The position numbers were made by a program, and so were the translations under genes. The notes below the pieces were generated by a model that was not told where the DNA came from, did no database searches, and worked only from the letters and a program-made list of their open reading frames with translations. Below are positions 57,641-64,000 of a stretch of 64,000 nucleotides of DNA, piece after piece. Within the stretch, counting starts at the first letter, position 1; each line of letters begins with the position of its first letter. Source of the stretch: Inonotus obliquus (taxonomy: Eukaryota; Basidiomycota; Agaricomycetes; Hymenochaetales; Hymenochaetaceae). The stretch spans positions 2,418,001 to 2,482,000 of the forward strand of contig JAJHTX010000001.1 in assembly GCA_032164295.1 (NCBI GenBank), written 5' to 3'.

Positions 57641-60244
57641 ATGCCACCTCAATGCCTCAAAATCCCGCTTTCGTGGCATCTCCTTGCCTACCTCCTGCCA
57701 GTTCCACTGTACGCGACGCCCTTCTATGTCGTTCATTGAACGATGACGGATTCTGTCGCCAGTCCACCTCACGTCCGTGTCCGAGCTGAAGAAGCTCCGA
57801 CTGAAGATGGACGGGACGCGTTTATGTTAGCCTTGGAGAATATTATTGCCTCGAGTGTCTCTGATGTGAATGGGACGTCAACGGCTTTGGAGGTTTCTGC
57901 TGAAGCGGAGCCGACTGCAACGGATTCTGCAGCTGCAGAAACGGAAGCAACATCCGAATCCGAGTCTGCGCCCGTATCCGCGCCCGAGTCTGTTTTGGAA
58001 ACATCGGCAGTGACCGAAGTCCAACCAGAATCAACAGTGTCCGCCATCGAGTCTACAAGTTCTGTGAGCGAATCCGGGGCGTCATTTGTGCCCTCAAGCT
58101 CGGCCGTTGCGAGCGCTCAGAGAGCTGGACCAAGTCCTGTACCGGATCCTGCACCTGAAACGACCGGGTCAACATTGCCCCGTAGCGCGTATGTCTCTTC
58201 ATCTTATTCGATCATTATGTTACGATATTTCTTACATTACTCGACAGCTCTGAATCGAACGAGTCAAGGAATTTCGTGGCGACTTCGTCTGCACATTCTG
58301 ACGCGGAAGCTCCTGCACGGTCAGCTGCCCCAACCACGGAGAGAAGCACAAGCTTCCGGACTGATGCTACTTCTTCTCTGGCGTCAACAGCGGTGGATGA
58401 ACCATCTACTTCCGAATCCCATGCCGCTCCCCCTACCAGTGTACCAGCCACGACTAGTGCTTTTCGAACAACTACGACTGCTGCTCCGGCGCCAACTACA
58501 ACGGCGCCTACACAAACATTCTCTTTGGCACCTTCTTCCTCGTCTCCTTCCGTTAGTACTCAGCGACTACCAGCTACCAGTGGTTCGACCTCGACAAGTG
58601 CATCTGGGAATAACCAAGTGAATATACTCTTACGTCCTAGTAGTAATGGCATTCTTATTATTTCATGTAGGCGGCTTCTAGCGCGCAGCCAACGAATACG
58701 ACTCCATCCGGACAGCAGAGTGATTCTTCACCTTCATCCGCACCGGATGAAGAGAGCTCTCCGTCTGGAGTAAGCTTAAGAGGTTCTGAGCTTTCTGCTT
58801 CCGATATTCCCGCAACGTCTAGCCCACCAAGTGCGGCTCATTTTGCCAATAGTAGTAAGTACTGGTAAGTATTCGAGTGAGTCAATGCTGAAGAATTTCC
58901 CGTAGTTCAAGCCGACTCGACTCTTCAGACGGCCCAAGCGGTAACTTTGACCTCGGACGGCTCGATAATTACCACGACCCCTGCACTCATTACTAGTATA
59001 TCGGTCTCCAGCGGAAAGGACGGCGTTCCTCCACAGACATTCACAAGTGTATTTGCCAATCCGACCTCTGTTCCAGAGTCTTCGGGCTTGAGTGAACAAT
59101 CGTAAGTCTGATGTGAATTCAGTGGCTGGTATGGTGTACTAACAATGATTATTCAAGATTCTGGGATAACCGAGGTGCTGTTGCTGGCGTCTTCATTACA
59201 ATTGCGGTAGTCATTCTATCGACAATCTTGGGAATTTTTTACTGCTGTCGGCGGCGGCGGAGGATGGAGCACACCTTGGCTGACAACGCTCAATTCCATC
59301 TATTCTCCGGTCTACCAGATATGTCAGAACAACGAACTACCTATCACCCCGTACGGGCGCAAAATTTCGTATCGGACGATCCTCGACGTAACCTCATGGC
59401 TCCGAGTCTTACGAGCGGGCTCAGTCATGGACATGACCCAGCGATGATACGTTCTGCTTCACAAGTTTCGCACAATTCTAGTGATGCACAGCATCCAGGC
59501 GCTTTAGGTTTAACCGGACTTCCTGCGAAGGGACTAAGGGAATACCACGATCCGTTTAGCGATTATCATCGGTATATCTCGACGGGAGATACTCGGTTGT
59601 ATACTCCACCTAGAGAACCAGTTGGCATAGCAGTCACGACTAACTTTACGACTAGAGAGGTTCGTTCAAGCAAACTGGCGGAGCGCGAAACGGGACCAAT
59701 TGCAGAACGTCCTCGTTCTCCTTCTCCCGCGCCTTCGACTCCCTCGATTTATCCGCCTTCGCTGCCTACTGTTCATGAGAAAGACGAAGAAGCTTATTTG
59801 TTTTACGAGCGCGAGACGAGGAGACCGGACTCAAAGCTTCCCACTCCACCACCGACAGCTGTCGTCATAAACGCAGACCCGCGAGATCCTTTCTCAAGCC
59901 CACTTGATCCCGTGTACGATGCAGCTGCGTCTAGACAAAATCTCTCAGTCCCCAGATCTTCTCCTACCCGTCTCGTGACGAACCAGGATTATAGACCTTT
60001 GACGCCTCCTGACTCATCTCCCGGACACTCCCCGACGACTCCACAATCCTCCTGCGTGGCGGTAGATTCGACGAAGCCTCTTAGCATTACTCCGTTCCCG
60101 AAGAACGCGTTTTTAGGGCGGTCCGTGTCAACGCGAACCGAACCTTTACCGAGACCGAAGCGTAGTCCTCTTCGATTGTCTTCTTCGAGTTCTTTGATAC
60201 AGCAGCAACAACAAACGCAACCTAGTGCGGGAATGCCTTTCTAA
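57641..60244 (+). CDS. Mucin-like single-pass membrane protein (possible surface sensor)
   Basis: ATG 57641 begins a signal-peptide-like stretch (PLSWHLLAYLLPVPL); an in-frame ATG at 57605 is an alternative. A 54-nt intron then removes an in-frame TGA and joins to PPHVRVRAEEAP. The ectodomain of about 400 residues is dominated by Ser, Thr, Pro, Ala and Glu, as in heavily O-glycosylated stalks. A transmembrane helix (GAVAGVFITIAVVILSTIL) ends with GIFYCCRRRRR, a stop-transfer signal with possible palmitoylated cysteines, then a 320-residue Pro/Ser-rich cytoplasmic tail ending in a short polyglutamine. The layout matches Mid2/Wsc-type cell-wall stress sensors, but no WSC domain is present. Family not recognised. 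About five introns. Confidence 0.75.
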
Positions 60245-60394
60245 CGCTAGCGTTGTGTATTATGATAGCAGCTCTCAGGGATATGTTCGAACGGATTCAT
60301 ATCATGAACTGGAAAATCATTGATGTATAATACGTTTGACAGAATACACTCATGTAAACCCATCAAGTCGAAGACGTTAGAGATAATCGGTTAG

Positions 60395-61262
60395 CTAAGA
60401 CTCCCATTTCTTCATTACCGATCCCTCGGGCGCCTTACCCTCAACCTTACCCTTACTTACTTCATCCCAATTCGTACTCAGAGTAGTCCCATTACTCTCG
60501 ATATAACTCTTCATCATCGCACGTCTGGTGTTTTCGTCGGCACTTTGATACAGTTGCTGGAAGAAGCCATTGACAGCTGCGTCGCCGCCAGCATTTGGGT
60601 CTTCATTTATGGATTTATCCTTTTCGGTGGAAAGAATGGCACTTGTGATGGTATCCCAGTCCTTGCGCTGTTTGGGTTTTGCGATGGGTGTTTCTTGGAT
60701 TGGTACGGGGGGAGTGGGTAATGGATTAACCGCGAGGGCTGCGAAAGTGATATAACGTAAGCCGAGGATTAAGTAAGTAAAGAGCGCGATTATGCACACC
60801 ATCAGGCTGGTCACCGACGAGAGTGGTCCACCGACCAAATGCACGTTTAGCAAAACGCACTTCGACCTTCACCTTGCCGACAGTATAACTACTCCCATCC
60901 GGATCTATTTCGCCCCTCAATGGCTGGAGCACAAGTCTCTTCAATTGGCCGTTTTTATACGTGAACTAGACCACCAAATGAGCCTCTTAGCCACAGACAG
61001 AAGCGGCTGGGAGACTACTCACTGCACGCGGTTCAAATGTTATAGACAATTCTTCCGGGTTTACGCCCTTGTCGAATATCTCGAGTGTGAGATTGCCTTC
61101 CGTTTCATAAAATGCATGCCTAGAGGAAATTAAGATGGGCGTAAGAAGCATAATTATGTGGCACTGAGACTCTGAGGCTCACCGAGGCTCAATAATTTCC
61201 TGCTCGACTTGCTCTGCTGGGCGGTCGTTAGACACAACGATAGGATTTTCAGCATCCGCCAT
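60395..61262 (-). CDS. SGT1-like co-chaperone with CS and SGS domains, no TPR
   Basis: Adaptor of Hsp90 for kinetochore assembly and SCF ubiquitin ligases. The start MADAENPIVVSND is followed by the CS (p23-like) domain: AFYETEGNLTLEIF, SITFEPRAVS, then VKVEVRFAKRAFGRWTTL with the Hsp90-binding strands. The C-terminal exon carries the SGS domain: KPKQRKDWDTITSAI, NGFFQQLYQSADENTRRAMMKSYIESNGTTLS and the terminal KKWES. The usual N-terminal TPR region of yeast and human SGT1 is absent, and only about 210 bp separates this start from the next gene, so a TPR exon is unlikely to be missed. Probably five exons. Confidence 0.9.
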
Positions 61263-61371
61263 GGGTTCAACACCGCACAGATAGAATCGAAATATGCGAG
61301 AAGTAGAAGGTTAAGAGGTGGTTTGGCGCTCTGACTCGGCAAGGAACTTTCGAGATAGTTATTATTTTAGT

Positions 61372-61377
61372 CACGTG
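61372..61377. promoter_or_regulatory. CACGTG palindrome in SGT1/GST divergent promoter
   Basis: GTCACGTGGC lies 110 bp from the SGT1-like start and 98 bp from the GST-like start. Role inferred. Confidence 0.35.
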
Positions 61378-61474
61378 GCGTGGCGACGCGTCGATCACTG
61401 ATCATCAGTTGCTTCTTTCCTGTTATGACGGAACGCGTCTCTTCTCTCCACCACTCTTACCTCCTACCGCCATT

Positions 61475-62911
61475 ATGTCCGCACCTACAGCGCATATACC
61501 CAAGGCCGTTTTGTACTATAGCCCAACGTCAATATGGTCGTCTTCTGGTAAGCATTTGTTCATCACTTCGTCCATGATATTTACGTATGGGTTTTGCGTC
61601 AAGCTCTCCTTGCTCTGTTAGTCGTGGCAGAAGATATCATCCTCCCTTGTGAGAGCTGACTTACTTCGCAGCGAGGAAAAGGGCTACGGTGAAGGAGAGG
61701 TTGAACTGAAGATCGTTGACCTCGGTAAGGCTCACCTTTACTACTCAAGTTAAATTATAGATTGTCGTCTTATAGGCAAGGCGGAAAATCTGTCTATGAG
61801 CTTTCTCAGGATCAACCCTAAAGGCGAGCCATAAAACACTCGAGCATGCGATGTATCCTAATCTTATACCGCATAAAGGCACAGTGCCAACTCTAGTTGT
61901 GCCGTTAGCGCAAACCCTTGCTCCAGAGGACGACCATCGCTTCAAGGCGGTCACGGACACTAAGGTGAGCCACGGTCCACGGAGGGTCATGCTACCCATA
62001 CGCTAATCTTATCACACACAGTCAATACTAGAATTTCTTGACAAATCCCGCTCTGCAATGTCACGCACGCACACAGTTTCCTCAGCTCCAGCTCCCGCAT
62101 TAGCCCCAGCAACCATCGCTCTCTCCTCTATAGCGTCCCTCCTGATCGACTTGTTGCATTCCGACTCTGCAGACCCAAACAATCTCAAATACTACATTGA
62201 CGCCTCCCAAGCTGCTCTAGCACGTTCAGCGGAAACACTTTTACCATTCTTCACCGGTCGACGCGAAGCTCTCGACTCATATATCACTTCCAGCCAAAAC
62301 GCGCAGATCCAAGCCTCAGAAAGGACAAGGAAGCTCTGGGAAAGTAAGAAGGCTGATGCGGATGCGTTTATATCGGTGTATGCGGCTGCCGGTAAGGCAG
62401 ATGGTGCTCTTACATCAGAAGAGAAAGCTGCGCGTGAGCAGTTTAAGGCTGTTGCACATGAGTTGTGGGATTTGAAGCTTAGGAGGGATTTGTTGACTCT
62501 AAACAAGGAGATGATTGGTCCGTTTGCTTTGGGTGAGTACGCCACTCAGGAGCAGAACATGCTTCCTCTGACGTTTAAAATCTGCTCACATGATTGGCGT
62601 TTTATTCTATTCCAGGCGATCAAATCTCCATAGTGGATTTACACCTCGGACCATGGCTTGCACGTATTGCAACTCTATGCGAAGGTCTTCCAACAGACGA
62701 CGGAGATACTATCATTTCAAAAATTGAAGCACGTATAGGAGATGGATTTACTCTTCCTAAAGATTTTGAATCCGTCGTTTCACCTGATTTGGGTACGGAT
62801 CCGACATTACTAATTACACCTGGAGCGAAAAGGGTGAAACTTGCTGTGTTTTGGGATGAGATGAAGGGAAGGACGAGTTGGAAGAAGGTTTATGGAGAGG
62901 GTTTGCATTGA
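61475..62911 (+). CDS. Glutathione S-transferase-like protein
   Basis: About 330 residues from ATG 61475. The thioredoxin-type N-domain begins AHIPKAVLYYSPTSIWSS and includes KIVDLGKAENLSMSFLRINPKG, GTVPTLVVPL (the cis-Pro loop) and a DTKSILEFLDKSR helix, as in other agaricomycete GST-like proteins. The C-terminal region is helical and reads ISIVDLHLGPWLARIATL near its end. The expected catalytic Ser/Tyr/Cys is not obvious, so activity is not proven. One intron (61824-61878) seems to start with GC instead of GT. Stop TGA at 62909-62911. It is divergent from the SGT1-like gene. Confidence 0.82.
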
Positions 62912-63736
62912 TTTTATTATGATGATGGGAACGGAAACGGAAACGAGTTGACTGAACTGACTTTTGCTTGGAGGGGGGGAGGGGAGGGTGGAGGATAATC
63001 CGTAAACCGAACTCGCACCGTGCTGCTCTTGCCGGCCGGAAAGGAGGCACCGCTCTTGACGAAATCCAGATATTGCAAAGGAAAGAAAAGAATTCCATTG
63101 AGTAGAGTATTGTGGTATAGAATGTATATGTTAGAAATAGAGAAAGAGAAATCAACGGGGAATAAAAGGAAAGAAAGTTCAAGGTGAAGCAGGTAGAAGA
63201 AGCATTCAAGCAGTGTAGTAGGAAACAGTCCAGCCGAAATAATTTTACTCGATGGATAATAAAAAGAAAAGCAGTTCAAGTTCAGAAGTCGCAAGTTGAT
63301 AATGCTGGAATCTAAAATAATGAAGAATGAAGAATGAAGGGAAGAGCCTAAGAGACTGGATGAAGAGTCGCTCAAACGATGTCAAGTTCAGAAGATGGAA
63401 ATTGGAAATTGGGAAATGCAAGAATAAGAAGGGGGAAAGGAGTGACGAACAAAGAACAAATAAGAAATAAGAAAGAACAAAGTAGATTAGAAAAGGAGAG
63501 AAATCCACTTGTGAATAATACAGGCGACTGACTTGTCAACTCTCAACTCAGCAAATTATTGCGTATTTTTTGGTGTTTGTACCTGATACAACTCTGGAGA
63601 GGTGTCGGGGGAAGTGACGTATTCGTTTGTCTCGTTTGTCTGCGCCGGAGGAAGGCCCGGGGGTTCCAACCCCAAAAGCTAGAACGAAAATAGTGTGATC
63701 CATCCATCCAAAAGCATTCAAAGCCAAGGTTTTGCT
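62912..63736. other. Intergenic, convergent 3' ends, purine-rich
   Basis: 825 bp between the GST-like stop and the partial gene. The plus strand is strongly purine-rich (GAAAGA-type) between about 63070 and 63500, which yields spurious long open frames on the minus strand. No gene supported. Confidence 0.55.
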
Positions 63737-64000
63737 TCATGATGGTGGTTTATGACCATGCCCAAACAAAATCGCTTTCCTAGTTTCATTCCCCATCGAT
63801 CCATTCATCAGCCCATTTAACCCAGTCTCCTCTTGCGCCTCCGTCCCCGACGAAGAGGAAGAAGGCATACTCAAAACCCTCTCCCTATCCGTCATCTCGT
63901 CACCTTCCAAAAGCGCCAGGGCCGTCTCCAAAAACCAAGGATTCTTCTTAATAAAATGTACCACAATCGTTCCCCCCACCCGTTTCTCTTCATACCTCTT
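63737..64000 (-). CDS. 3' end of an unrecognised gene (5' truncated by the window)
   Basis: The minus-strand frame is open from the window edge to the stop at 63737, with KRYEEKRVGGTIVVHFIKKNPWFLE and LLEGDEMTDRERVLSM, then a Ser/Gly/Glu-rich tail ending GHGHKPPS. The first part reads like an ordered amphipathic helix, so it is probably real coding sequence. No family can be named from about 85 residues, and whether an intron intervenes cannot be told. Confidence 0.5.
   Translation of the reverse strand, partial: KRYEEKRVGGTIVVHFIKKNPWFLETALALLEGDEMTDRERVLSMPSSSSSGTEAQEETGLNGLMNGSMGNETRKAILFGHGHKPPS

Noticed and set aside
63070..63500. Minus-strand Phe/Leu/Ser-rich open frames resembling membrane proteins
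   Set aside because: They arise from a purine-rich plus strand and show no domain; probably compositional artefacts.

Overview
The window looks like a gene-dense stretch of a basidiomycete nuclear genome, most likely an Agaricomycete (mushroom-forming fungus). Genes lie on both strands at roughly one per 1.9 kb. Most carry several GT-AG introns of about 46-65 nt, exons can be as short as 17-22 nt, and convergent 3' ends are often only 90-400 bp apart. The products are eukaryotic housekeeping proteins. I see no transposon, LTR, tRNA, rRNA, CRISPR or viral element. Exon boundaries were traced by hand from splice signals and protein-family motifs, so individual junctions may be off even where the gene call is firm.

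1-9.6 kb: the 3' end of a mitochondrial ribosomal protein uL4m gene, the recombinase RAD51, an unrecognised 545-residue protein, a single-domain MetE-like methyltransferase, a nearly 1.5-kb gene-poor stretch, an SH3BGR/thioredoxin-fold protein and a short-chain dehydrogenase (SDR).

10-24 kb: 3-phosphoglycerate dehydrogenase and the bifunctional HIS7 protein are divergent over a 286-bp promoter that holds a Gcn4-like half consensus. They are followed by a low-complexity unknown, a cytochrome b5-fused sphingolipid desaturase, ribosomal protein eL13, a low-molecular-weight tyrosine phosphatase, and the tandem pair PEX16 and ICE2 (peroxisome and ER membrane biogenesis).

24.5-41 kb: a 917-residue disordered protein, a CorA/ALR-type Mg2+ transporter with an altered GMN motif, the rRNA-processing factor RRP36, a very large uncharacterised polytopic membrane protein, NUS1 (dolichol synthesis), SEC17 (alpha-SNAP) and PCM1 (UDP-GlcNAc synthesis). 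NUS1 and PCM1 both feed protein glycosylation and SEC17 serves vesicle fusion.

41.5-64 kb: DUG3 (glutathione breakdown), a cupin, a second SDR, a ketol-acid reductoisomerase-like protein with altered catalytic residues, an RBM39/Rsd1-type splicing factor, acyl-CoA thioesterase II, an HSL-type alpha/beta hydrolase, D-serine dehydratase, a Rab4-like GTPase, a mucin-like single-pass membrane protein, an SGT1-like CS-SGS co-chaperone without TPRs, a GST-like protein and the 3' end of an unrecognised gene. No biosynthetic cluster is evident.

The items most worth following are the reductoisomerase-like protein, the giant membrane protein, the Mg2+-transporter motif change and the amino-acid-control-like promoter sites.
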